Source: Paludibacteraceae bacterium (GTDB lineage: Bacteria; Bacteroidota; Bacteroidia; Bacteroidales; Paludibacteraceae). From it: a DNA stretch of 64,000 nucleotides. The position numbers and the translations under genes are program-made. The notes under the pieces were generated by a model. It was not told where the DNA came from. It saw only the letters and a list, made by a program, of their open reading frames with translations, and ran no database searches. How positions within the stretch are numbered: position 1 is the first letter of the stretch; every line of letters begins with the position of its first letter. Shown here piece by piece: positions 8,873 to 17,142 of this stretch. The DNA lies in assembly GCA_017556705.1 (NCBI GenBank), contig JAFYMG010000010.1, positions 1-64,000 on the forward strand, written 5' to 3'.

Positions 8873-10123
8873 TTACAAACTAATCTCTTCGCCTCGCTTC
8901 AAGCGTTCTTTGAGTTCTGCGGTAGCGGTGAAAAGCATATCGCCGCTAGAGTTGAGTGCTGTTTCCACAGAGTCTTGCACGACACCAATGATAAAGCCCA
9001 CTGCTACTACTTGCATGGCTATATCATTGCTGATTCCAAAGAGCGAACATGCCATTGGGATTAGCAATAGCGATCCGCCAGCTACACCTGATGTGCCGCA
9101 AGCCGCCAATGTGGCAACAATGCTAAGCAGCAGTGCACTAGCTAATGGTACCTCTATACCTAGCGTATGGCAGGTGGCAAGCGTCATGACGGTGATGGTG
9201 ATAGCTGCACCGTCCATATTGATGATACTGCCCAGTGGAATACTCACGGAATAGAAATCCTTGTCTAGCCCCATGCGTTTGCATATCGCCATGTTCACGG
9301 GGATATTGGCTGCTGACGAACGCGTAAAGAACGCACTCACGGCGCTCTCTTTTAGGCAGCGCCAAACCAATGGATATGGGTTGCGACGAAGAATACAACC
9401 GACAATCAGTGGATTGATCAGCAGTGAAACGGTCAGCATACAACCAATAAGTAATAGTAGCAACTGTCCGTAGGTAGTAAAGATCTCCAAACCACTTTCT
9501 GACACAGAAGTATAAACCAAACCCAATATACCGAATGGCGCACATTGAATAATCCACCCTACCACTTTCGATACGGCATCCGCCCAATGTTGCAGACTGG
9601 CTATTGTCTGCTCTTTGGCTACCGCTTTGAGCGCCAAACCGATGACAACTGCCCAGAAGAGAATACTTAGGTAGTTGGCATTAGCGATGGCCTTAATAGG
9701 GTTACTCATAATCTCTTGCACAATATTGCGAAATACATCTGCCAGCGCACCAGGAGCTGCTCCCGACACACCTTGCACATTGGTCAGAGCAATATGGATA
9801 GGGAAGAGTGCACTACCTGCTACTGCCACCACTGCGGCAATAAGGGTTGTGAGCAAATAGAGTGTGATGACCAAGCGAAAACGACTACCTAAGCCTTTGC
9901 CAGCGGCAGCTACGGATGCCATCACCAACACGGCTACCAATACGGGTGCCATGGCTTTGAGTGCGCCTACGAATAGGTCGCCGAGCATAGATATAGGAGC
10001 TACACCAGGCAGTGTGAGTGCCAATACAGCACCAATGATGATACCAATAAAAATGCGCAACATCAAATGGCTTTGTTGCCATGCTTGCCATATGCTACGC
10101 AGGAAAGAAGTGAGTTTTGACAT
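8873..10123 (-). CDS. sstT: Serine/threonine:sodium symporter SstT
   Basis: About 416 residues from the ATG at 10123 (MSKLTSFLRS); the longer frame to 10195 runs through the promoter and is not used. A dicarboxylate/amino-acid:cation symporter fold: repeated hydrophobic segments, the serine-rich hairpin AFFTRSSAANIPVNM, the NMDGAAITITVMTLA segment and GTSGVAGGSLLLIPM, typical of SstT. It imports serine and threonine with sodium across the inner membrane. It stands alone between purM and the purL/BspA region with its own promoter. Confidence 0.92.
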   Translation of the reverse strand: MSKLTSFLRSIWQAWQQSHLMLRIFIGIIIGAVLALTLPGVAPISMLGDLFVGALKAMAPVLVAVLVMASVAAAGKGLGSRFRLVITLYLLTTLIAAVVAVAGSALFPIHIALTNVQGVSGAAPGALADVFRNIVQEIMSNPIKAIANANYLSILFWAVVIGLALKAVAKEQTIASLQHWADAVSKVVGWIIQCAPFGILGLVYTSVSESGLEIFTTYGQLLLLLIGCMLTVSLLINPLIVGCILRRNPYPLVWRCLKESAVSAFFTRSSAANIPVNMAICKRMGLDKDFYSVSIPLGSIINMDGAAITITVMTLATCHTLGIEVPLASALLLSIVATLAACGTSGVAGGSLLLIPMACSLFGISNDIAMQVVAVGFIIGVVQDSVETALNSSGDMLFTATAELKERLKRGEEISL

Positions 10124-10154
10124 AATAATGCTGTTATAGGGTGAAATATCTCTG

Positions 10155-10186
10155 CAAAGGTACGACTTTTTTGCCAATAATGCAAC
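10155..10186 (-). promoter_or_regulatory. Promoter of sstT
   Basis: Minus strand: TACCTTTG (10162-10155) preceded after 20 bases by GTTGC (around 10186), the Bacteroidota consensus, about 30 bases before the sstT start codon. Confidence 0.7.
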
Positions 10187-10737
10187 ACTCAGCATGTTTT
10201 TTCTCGTGGTTTTGTGATGTTATGGAATTATTGAGTTGTAATCTATGAGTGATAAACAATAAACTGTAATTATTGTGGTATTTTAATAAATTTTAACAAA
10301 TTATGGTCGTTAATCGCTTTTTCGCATTATCGCATTATCGCATAAAAAAATGAGCGAATCGTATTTTAGAATATATATAATATGTAATATTATATCTCCC
10401 CTCAAGTGTCCCCAAAAAATGCCGTTTTTCGGTGAGTGTCTTTTTTGCTGTTTTTGCCAAATGTGAGTAAATCGACTCACAAAATTATGCGATAATGCGA
10501 TTTTGCTATATGTTAAAAAATGTAAATTTTATCGGGAGCTATCTTCGGCTTATCGTTGGCTTATCTTCGGCTAAAAGGCAAGCAGAAAAATCCTGCAAAA
10601 TTAACCGAATGCAAAGTTACAACAAAAAAGGGAGAATATGCAAAAGATTGGAAAAAAATAGAGCGTACTCGCAATGGGTACACTCTATTTTTTAGGTTAT
10701 AGGCTATAGGACGGGCTAGGCCCTATAGGTAATAGGC
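10187..10737. other. Intergenic region with paired 14-base inverted repeats
   Basis: No convincing gene. TCGCATTATCGCAT occurs at 10322-10335 and, overlapping, at 10330-10343 (8-base period); its exact complement ATGCGATAATGCGA lies at 10487-10500. Inside is a small hairpin (TGAGT...ACTCA, 10464-10479). Bases 10495-10695 form a 66-codon frame with no recognisable content, which I do not call. Bases 10695-10738 are 7-base words (GGTTATA, GGCTATA ... GGTAATA). Confidence 0.6.
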
Positions 10738-10816
10738 CAGTCTCTTACTTCTTGCGGAAGTAGCGGACTGCGTTGTCAAAAATAAACCAAAATTTACATT
10801 ACAATTTGGTACAAAA

Positions 10817-10851
10817 TAACGACTCCGATGCTTTAATGCAACAGAGTCGTT
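10817..10851 (-). terminator. Terminator of the BspA-like gene
   Basis: An 8-bp stem AACGACTC/GAGTCGTT (10844-10851 with 10817-10824), followed on the minus strand by TATTTTG. It lies 30 bases after the stop codon. Confidence 0.65.
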
Positions 10852-10879
10852 AGGAGATATTCAGAGTTGTTTGTTGGTA

Positions 10880-11863
10880 TTATTTAACTACCGCACCTTG
10901 AGCGTTATAGTTTACTCCATCACGGATAATGATGAGTTGACCATCGCGGAAAATTTTTGGGGTATTAGTAGATGGACTGTTGATGTCTTCTACAGCTGAT
11001 TCTTCCTTTGATAAACATTGGACGTTTGTAAAATAACTCCACCCTTCATCCGTCTGATATGTGGTCAACGATTCACAAGGCACATATACTGGAATGTCTG
11101 TAGGTACTTGATAGAAAGCACGAGTTTCCACTGCAGGAGGTGTATTCGCTTCGCAAGTGACAGAAGTCAAACCTGAACAATAAGAGAATGCCCAATATCC
11201 AATACTTGTTACGCCGTTTGGAATTTTGATGGAAGTCAGCGAAGAGCAGTGACCGAACGCCATAGGGCCAATACTTGTTACGCCATTTGGAAGCGTTATG
11301 GAAGGCAATGAAGTGCAACGATAGAATACGTATTCTCCAATACTATTTAAACCATCTGGAATATTGATAGAAGTTAACGAGGAGCATGCAGCGAACGCAT
11401 AATCTTCAATACTCGTTACGCTGTTAGGAATCTTGATTGAAGTCAGCGAAGAGCAACCAGCAAATGCGCTTCCCTCAATACTGGTTATGCCGTCTGGAAT
11501 TGTGATATCTCCACTCCACGAAGAGCAACCGCGGAATGCACCGTATCCAATACTAGTTACACCATCAGGGATATGGATGGAGAGTAACGACGTACAATCA
11601 TTGAACGCATAATCTCCAATACCTGTAACACTATAGGTTATACCTGAGTAGGTTACGGATTCGGGAATAACAACAACTGTGATCCCTGAATAGTTATCAG
11701 AAGTGCTTCCAAAAATAGAGGGTTCTATTTCATAAGTTACTTCCACCTCATAGGGAACTATGTTACTAATGATGTTATAACACAAATCTCCTTCTTTGAA
11801 ATCATATGCCGAGAGCATATGAGTGGTAAAAATGGCAATGAATATGAATAATAATTTTTTCAT
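10880..11863 (-). CDS. BspA-like leucine-rich repeat surface protein with sorting tail
   Basis: 327 residues. A signal peptide (LLFIFIAIFTTHMLSA) is followed by at least seven LRR_5-type repeats of 23 residues with the core SLTSIKIPNSVTSI and IGxYAF-like ends (about residues 78-240). The C-terminal region ends RDGQLIIIRDGVNYNAQGA, the same short tail as in other secreted proteins here. BspA-type proteins are secreted or surface-bound and often mediate adhesion; the ligand here is unknown. The gene has its own terminator. It lies inside a segment flanked by copies of the purL 3' end, so it was probably inserted behind purL. Confidence 0.88.
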   Translation of the reverse strand: MKKLLFIFIAIFTTHMLSAYDFKEGDLCYNIISNIVPYEVEVTYEIEPSIFGSTSDNYSGITVVVIPESVTYSGITYSVTGIGDYAFNDCTSLLSIHIPDGVTSIGYGAFRGCSSWSGDITIPDGITSIEGSAFAGCSSLTSIKIPNSVTSIEDYAFAACSSLTSINIPDGLNSIGEYVFYRCTSLPSITLPNGVTSIGPMAFGHCSSLTSIKIPNGVTSIGYWAFSYCSGLTSVTCEANTPPAVETRAFYQVPTDIPVYVPCESLTTYQTDEGWSYFTNVQCLSKEESAVEDINSPSTNTPKIFRDGQLIIIRDGVNYNAQGAVVK

Positions 11864-11892
11864 GGTATAAAATTCGTGTTGATTTAATTTTT

Positions 11893-11927
11893 CTCCAAGA
11901 GCATTTCCGCCCGAAATACTCTTGGAG
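11893..11927. other. 15-bp hairpin between purL and the BspA-like gene
   Basis: CTCCAAGAGCATTTC (11893-11907) pairs with 11913-11927 through 15 bp including one G-U, with a 5-base loop. In the direction of transcription an A-rich stretch follows, not T, so it is not a standard intrinsic terminator; it could stabilise RNA ends or act in the BspA leader. Confidence 0.55.
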
Positions 11928-11977
11928 AGATCAAATCGGCATATCGCCTAGGTATTGACAATATATATATCAGTCTC

Positions 11978-14900
11978 TTACTTCTTGCGGAAATAGCGGA
12001 CTGCGTTGTCGAACAATGGTTGCAACTTGTTGCCAGCGATATTGGTGAACACACCTTCCTCCCAACGCTCGGTGTGACCCATCTTACCGAGGATCTGACC
12101 GTTCTTGGAAATGATACCCTCGATGGCATAATACGAACCATTAGGGTTGTGTGGTGCCTCCATAGTAGCCTCGCCAGTTGCAGGATCAGCATAGCGGAAA
12201 GCTACTTGGCCGTTCTCAAAGAGTTCCTTAGCCAACTCCTCTGATACCACAAACTTACCCTCACCATGGCTCACCGCAATCGTATGAGTATCACCTACTT
12301 GCATACCAGCCAACCATGGGCTAGCGGTAGTAGCAACCGTGGTAGTAACCATCTGCGAGATATGGCGGTTGATATCGTTGCGGAACAAGGTTGGAGAGTC
12401 TGGAGTAACCATACCGAGTTTGCCGTAAGGCAAGAGACCACTCTTAACCAATGCTTGGAAACCATTACAGATACCCAAAATCAAACCACCGCGGTCGATA
12501 AGCGCTGTGATAGCAGCACCTACCTTCTGGTTGTTGATCACGCTAGCGATAAACTTACCACTACCATCTGGCTCGTCACCTGCAGAGAAACCACCAGCGA
12601 ACATCAATACATGGCAAGCATTGATATGCTCTACCATCTCATCGATACTAGAAAGCACATCCTCAGCCGTGAGGTTGCGGAAGATGGTCATCTTCACCTC
12701 CGCACCTGCCTTACGGAAGGCCTTCGCGGTGTCGTAGTCGCAGTTAGTTCCAGGAAATACAGGAATGTAAACCAGTGGGTGGTCGACTGCGTCGCCTTTA
12801 TAGGCGATGAGGCTATTAGGCGAAGAGGCGAGAGGCTGGGTGCCCGCTGGCATCAATGCTTGATGCTGCGCAGGTACTGCGGATGGGTAGATCTTGTCGA
12901 ATGGACGGCAGCAAGCGTTCAAAAGAACCTCACGAGAAACTTGTTCTCCATTGATAACCAATGCACTACCCTCCTCTACTGTACCGAGATACATCGCTGC
13001 TGGGCAGGCGAGTTCCTCTGTTGCCTCTACAAGGATAGAACCATAGTTATAATCAAAGAGGTCGCTCTCAGAGAGGGTGATATTCGCTGCGAGTTCGTTA
13101 CCGAAACTCATCTTAGCAATAGCCTCTGCTACACCACCGAAACCAATCGCATAACCTGCGCAGATCTTGCCTGCTTGGATCATATTAGTAGTATAAGTCC
13201 AGTTCTCCTTCAATTGCTCTACATTAGGCATATAGTTAGCCAATGCGTTGTGCTTGATAAGATACAACTTGTTGCCTGCTTTCTTCAACTCTGGCGATAC
13301 TACCTTATCTGCCTTAACGGTTGTGATACCGAATGCAATAAGGGTTGGAGGTACGCTGATATGCTCAAAAGTACCTGACATAGAATCTTTACCACCGATA
13401 CTTGGCAAGCCCAATTCTACTTGCATCTTGAGTGCACCCAAGAGAGCTGATAATGGTTTACCATATGCATGCTCGCTGCTCATGCGCTCAAAATACTCTT
13501 GGTAAGAGAAGCGCATCTTGCTATAATCAGCACCTGCTGCAACGACCTTCGTACAAGCCTCAACCACGGCATACGCTGCGCTGTGGTAAGGGCTCCACTC
13601 AGCAATGAATGGGTTGTAACCAAAGGACATGATAGAAGCTGTATTGGTATAACCATCGGTAGGGAGTTTTTGTACACTGACTTGAGACTCAGTAAGTTGC
13701 GTTTTACCGCCGAATGGCATAAGTACGGTGCTACGACCGATAGTCGCATCAAAATTCTCGATCAATCCCTTTTGTGAAGTTACATTAGCGTCTGCCATTA
13801 CATGTGCCATCTTCTCCTCGAGAGTAGCTCCTGGAACGGTTTGCGCAAATGGGTTCTTATCCTCAACAGGGAGGATAGCGGCAGAAGCGAAATGTTTAGC
13901 ACCAGCACTATCAATAAACTCACGAGAGAGGTCGGCGATGAGCTCGCCTTTGTAGAACTGACGCATACGACCAGAGTCGGTGACATCGGCTACATGGGTG
14001 TACTCGACATTATCCTCGTGACAATAGCGCTCGAATTCAGCACGGTCTTTGGCCTCAATAACCACAGACATACGCTCTTGTGACTCGCTGATAGCCAGCT
14101 CGGTAGGGTTCAAGCCGCTGTACTTGGTTGGCACGCGGTCAAGGTAGATATCTAGACCGTCGGTCAATTCGCCGATAGCTACACTGACACCACCAGCACC
14201 GAAGTCGTTGGATTTCTTGATGAGGCGAGTAACTTCAGGACGGCGGAAGAGGCGTTGGAGTTTGCGCTCCTCTGGAGCGTTACCTTTTTGTACCTCACTA
14301 CCGCAAGTCTCGAGCGAAGCTTCGGTATGCTCTTTGGATGAACCTGTAGCACCACCTACTCCATCGCGACCAGTACGACCACCAAGGAGGAGAATGATAT
14401 CGCCAGGAGCTGGGCTCTCACGGCGGATATTGCTAGCAGGTGAAGCACCTACTACGGCACCTACTTCAAGGCGTTTAGCCACATAAGATGGGTGGTAGAT
14501 CTCGCGCACATGGGTAGTAGCTAGACCTATTTGGTTGCCGTAGCTAGAGTAACCAGCAGCTGCCTTGCGAGAGATGATCTGTTGTGGCAGTTTGCCTGGA
14601 ATAGTCTCAGATACAGGCTTATAGATATCGCCTGCGCCTGTTACGCGCATAGCTTGATAAACATAAGCACGACCAGATAGTGGGTCGCGGATAGCACCAC
14701 CAAGACAGGTGGAAGCGCCACCAAATGGCTCAATCTCTGTTGGGTGGTTGTGGGTCTCGTTCTTGAATTGGAGCAACCATTTCTCGGTTTGTCCGTCGAC
14801 ATCCACATCGATGAAGATTGAGCATGCGTTATTCTCCTCGCTTTGCTCCATATCGTCGAGAAGGCCTTTCTTGCGTAGGTAACGCGCACCGATAGTAGCA

Positions 14901-15706
14901 AGCTCCATAAGGCAGAAAGGTTTGTTAGTGCGTCCAAGCTCCTCGCGCATATCGTATAACATACCGAGGGTAGACTCGATCTCAGACTTGATGAATGAGT
15001 CATCAATCTTCACGCTCTCGAGGATAGTGGTGAAGGTGGTATGACGGCAGTGGTCAGACCAGTAAGTATCGAGGATACGAAGCTCGGTCTCAGTAGGGTT
15101 GCGACCTTCTTTTTGGAAGTAGGTCACTACCTCGTGCAGATCGTCGGTGTTCATCGCCAATCCCCACTCTTTGCAGAAGGCAGCGTATGCCTCGCGTGGC
15201 ATATCAATAAAGCCATTCAATAGAGCAAGTGGCTTGACATCAGCTGTCTGGTTTTGAGAGAGCTGAGATAGGTCTTTCTCGCGTGACTCTACGGCGTTGA
15301 TATAGTAACGGCGGATCTTGTCGAGCTCATCTGCGGTGAGATTAGCATCGAAAACCAATAGACGACTAGAGCGGATCTCTACCTCGGCATTTGGATCGAT
15401 GAGGTGCACGCAGTCCACAGCCGATGATGCACGTTGATCAAACTGACCAGGCAGATACTCTACGGCGAGGTACTTCTTATCTGTAAGGTCGCAATCATCT
15501 GTGACGGTGTCGGTTACAGTCTCGCCGAAAACGCTATAGCGGCATTGCTCGAGGAGCTCAGGTGTAAAACCAAAGAGGTCATACACATTGATATAGCGCA
15601 ACGATTGCAAGTTGAGTTGCAAGTTCTCGTTGAGCTCATTTTTCAAGCTCTTTGCCTCCACTTGGAAAGCAGGTCGCTTTTCTACATAGATTCTATAGTT
15701 TGCCAT
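11978..15706 (-). CDS. purL: Phosphoribosylformylglycinamidine synthase, single-chain
   Basis: 1242 residues from the ATG at 15706 (MANYRIYVEKR). The single-chain type: PurS-like N-terminus, two AIRS-type halves (LQFKNETHNHPTEIEPFGGA; GGKDSMSGTF) and a C-terminal glutamine amidotransferase domain (GGFSAGDEPDG, GICNGFQALVKSGLLP with the catalytic Cys, and AVSHGEGKFV). It converts FGAR to FGAM using glutamine and ATP. The linker before the amidotransferase domain (GTQPLASSPNSLIAYKGDA) is encoded over 8-base words such as ATAGGCGA and TTAGGCGA (12800-12839). Its 3' end is duplicated 1.2 kb downstream. Confidence 0.96.
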   Translation of the reverse strand: MANYRIYVEKRPAFQVEAKSLKNELNENLQLNLQSLRYINVYDLFGFTPELLEQCRYSVFGETVTDTVTDDCDLTDKKYLAVEYLPGQFDQRASSAVDCVHLIDPNAEVEIRSSRLLVFDANLTADELDKIRRYYINAVESREKDLSQLSQNQTADVKPLALLNGFIDMPREAYAAFCKEWGLAMNTDDLHEVVTYFQKEGRNPTETELRILDTYWSDHCRHTTFTTILESVKIDDSFIKSEIESTLGMLYDMREELGRTNKPFCLMELATIGARYLRKKGLLDDMEQSEENNACSIFIDVDVDGQTEKWLLQFKNETHNHPTEIEPFGGASTCLGGAIRDPLSGRAYVYQAMRVTGAGDIYKPVSETIPGKLPQQIISRKAAAGYSSYGNQIGLATTHVREIYHPSYVAKRLEVGAVVGASPASNIRRESPAPGDIILLLGGRTGRDGVGGATGSSKEHTEASLETCGSEVQKGNAPEERKLQRLFRRPEVTRLIKKSNDFGAGGVSVAIGELTDGLDIYLDRVPTKYSGLNPTELAISESQERMSVVIEAKDRAEFERYCHEDNVEYTHVADVTDSGRMRQFYKGELIADLSREFIDSAGAKHFASAAILPVEDKNPFAQTVPGATLEEKMAHVMADANVTSQKGLIENFDATIGRSTVLMPFGGKTQLTESQVSVQKLPTDGYTNTASIMSFGYNPFIAEWSPYHSAAYAVVEACTKVVAAGADYSKMRFSYQEYFERMSSEHAYGKPLSALLGALKMQVELGLPSIGGKDSMSGTFEHISVPPTLIAFGITTVKADKVVSPELKKAGNKLYLIKHNALANYMPNVEQLKENWTYTTNMIQAGKICAGYAIGFGGVAEAIAKMSFGNELAANITLSESDLFDYNYGSILVEATEELACPAAMYLGTVEEGSALVINGEQVSREVLLNACCRPFDKIYPSAVPAQHQALMPAGTQPLASSPNSLIAYKGDAVDHPLVYIPVFPGTNCDYDTAKAFRKAGAEVKMTIFRNLTAEDVLSSIDEMVEHINACHVLMFAGGFSAGDEPDGSGKFIASVINNQKVGAAITALIDRGGLILGICNGFQALVKSGLLPYGKLGMVTPDSPTLFRNDINRHISQMVTTTVATTASPWLAGMQVGDTHTIAVSHGEGKFVVSEELAKELFENGQVAFRYADPATGEATMEAPHNPNGSYYAIEGIISKNGQILGKMGHTERWEEGVFTNIAGNKLQPLFDNAVRYFRKK
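12800..12839. repeat. 8-base word array inside purL
   Basis: Five consecutive 8-base units on the plus strand: ATAGGCGA, TGAGGCTA, TTAGGCGA, AGAGGCGA, GAGGCTGG. The same word (TAGGCGA) flanks the palindromes in valS and lies in the metallophosphatase gene, there read in the opposite coding sense. Confidence 0.75.
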
Positions 15707-15810
15707 AACTAACAAATATTTTACTAACAAAAATTACTAAAAATTAGACCAAAAATTATCAATTATTTTCTTTTTCAAAAAACTAATAGTATATTGATTG
15801 GATTATGCGA

Positions 15811-16341
15811 TTATTTTCGTATGATTTTTTGTAATGAATCGCAGATTATTCTTTGATTCTCTTCATACGACAAAGATGAACCTGAATAATATGGGAAGTC
15901 AGACAAAGATATAGAAATAGTGGTGTCATTACACCAAATGGCAATATTCCACTCAACTGGATCATAGAAGCAAAAGAAATCATTATTCATATCGGGAATT
16001 TCATAGATTGTATCACATGTCCAAAAAAAGTCGTTCCATGAGTCGCCATACAATGAAATATCATATCCCTTATAGTGCACAATGCCGTTGTATTTACCAT
16101 AAAACTTATATACAGATGAATCATTTTCGATTAAGTTTAGATAAAAGCAAGTACTATCATTCTCACTATATCCTCCTGTAATAACTATTTGTTTGTCATT
16201 ACATAACTCTTCCTTATTTTCTTCAAAAAAGAAATCAAGAATTGCTTTGGTTTGCTCAGACAATACTGCGGTATCTTGTTGAAGAATGTTTTGACAAGAG
16301 GTCATAACGATAAGAATTACGATAAAAAATATCTTATTCAT
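15811..16341 (-). CDS. Unknown lipoprotein
   Basis: About 176 residues from the ATG at 16341. A lipoprotein signal peptide is clear: MNKIFFIVILIVMTSCQN, with Cys as the lipidated residue. The rest is acidic and aromatic-rich (DSWNDFFWTCDTIYEI, FCFYDPVEWNIAIWCN) and matches no family I recognise. It lies between purE and purL on the same strand, about 105 bases from each. It is clearly more AT-rich than the purine genes, which suggests a later arrival. Function unknown. Confidence 0.7.
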   Translation of the reverse strand: MNKIFFIVILIVMTSCQNILQQDTAVLSEQTKAILDFFFEENKEELCNDKQIVITGGYSENDSTCFYLNLIENDSSVYKFYGKYNGIVHYKGYDISLYGDSWNDFFWTCDTIYEIPDMNNDFFCFYDPVEWNIAIWCNDTTISISLSDFPYYSGSSLSYEENQRIICDSLQKIIRK

Positions 16342-16456
16342 GTTTTGCACATTTATAGTTTCATACTGTATAATTGTTTATAATAAACTACAATTTTAGT
16401 TTAAAATAATTTTCGCTAATTTTCGGGATAAATTTTTGTTTAATTTTTGTCTATTT

Positions 16457-16924
16457 TTATATCACAGTATTAACTACTTTCTCGGTTTGTTGTTTGCGGA
16501 AGTCCTCGAGTTGAGCGAGGAGCGCATTGTCTTGCAAAGCAAGGATAGCCACTGCAAGCAATGCTGCGTTCTTTGAGCCGTTGATAGCTACTGTAGCCAC
16601 AGGGATACCTGCAGGCATTTGAACGATGCTGAGGAGTGAATCCAATCCATCAAGGGTTTTGCTGCGAATAGGTACACCAATCACAGGGAGTGAGGTTAAA
16701 CCCGCAATCACACCTGCGAGGTGTGCTGCGCCGCCTGCGCCAGCGATGATAATGCTTAATCCACGCTCACGAGCGGACTCTGCCCACCTCATAAGCTCGT
16801 GTGGAGCACGGTGCGCACTGATGACGCGTTTATCTACTTCAATTCCAAATTGCTCAAGGGTTTCAATGGCGGGAGTCATTACCTCCAAATCGCTGGTTGA
16901 ACCCATTACTACGCCTACTTTCAT
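16457..16924 (-). CDS. purE: N5-carboxyaminoimidazole ribonucleotide mutase
   Basis: 155 residues, class I PurE. Motifs: VVMGSTSDLEVM at the N-terminus, VISAHRAPHELM (the catalytic His region), IIAGAGGAAHLAGVIAGLT and PVIGVP. It moves the carboxyl group of N5-CAIR to give CAIR. It is the most upstream purine gene of the cluster and has its own promoter (16989-17020). Confidence 0.95.
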   Translation of the reverse strand: MKVGVVMGSTSDLEVMTPAIETLEQFGIEVDKRVISAHRAPHELMRWAESARERGLSIIIAGAGGAAHLAGVIAGLTSLPVIGVPIRSKTLDGLDSLLSIVQMPAGIPVATVAINGSKNAALLAVAILALQDNALLAQLEDFRKQQTEKVVNTVI

Positions 16925-16988
16925 AATAATGTATATGTATTAAAATTAAATTCAAACAAAAATATTTCGCCTTTTACAAAATTCGCTA

Positions 16989-17020
16989 CAAAATTACTAC
17001 TTTTTTTTCAATTATACAAA
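16989..17020 (-). promoter_or_regulatory. Promoter of purE
   Basis: Minus strand: TTTG (17020-17017), 20-base spacer, TAATTTTG (16996-16989). An exact Bacteroidota -33/-7 arrangement. Confidence 0.8.
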
Positions 17021-17056
17021 TACATTGTCAAAAAAATGACACTATATATATATTAT

Positions 17057-17087
17057 AAAAAAAAGAAGAGTGTATCCACCGATACAC
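17057..17087 (-). terminator. Terminator of mutB
   Basis: GTGTATC (17070-17076) pairs with GATACAC (17081-17087) over a 4-base loop; on the minus strand TCTTC and eight T follow. It lies about 55 bases after the mutB stop. Confidence 0.85.
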
Positions 17088-17142
17088 CCTTCCTTGATTT
17101 ATGAATTGATATGGTTATTTGTATAACCGCTATCCTACTCTA

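Larger units (their letters stand above)
10738..12010 (-). repeat. Duplicated purL 3' end around a 1.2-kb segment with a BspA-like gene
   Basis: Bases 11971-12010 (the true purL end plus 7 bases past its stop) and 10738-10777 are 40-base direct repeats with one mismatch (A/G). The outer copy encodes DNAVRYFRKK and a stop but has no gene in front of it. The 1233-base offset contains the BspA-like gene, its terminator, and a 15-bp hairpin at 11893-11927 between purL and that gene. Confidence 0.85.

Noticed and set aside
10322..10343. CGCATTAT repeats as origin iterons
   Set aside because: No DnaA-box cluster, no replication gene nearby, only two or three units.
10391..10435. CCCCAAAAAATGCCGTTTTTCGG as a member of the valS palindrome family
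   Set aside because: Superficial likeness only: lacks the GCGGGGTCCCCG and GGGGTGC ends.
10495..10695. 66-codon frame in the sstT upstream region
   Set aside because: Lys-rich random-looking product, overlaps repeat words, no promoter.
12266..13378. 370-codon plus-strand frame inside purL
   Set aside because: Antisense to a fully conserved PurL; composition is that of a shadow frame.
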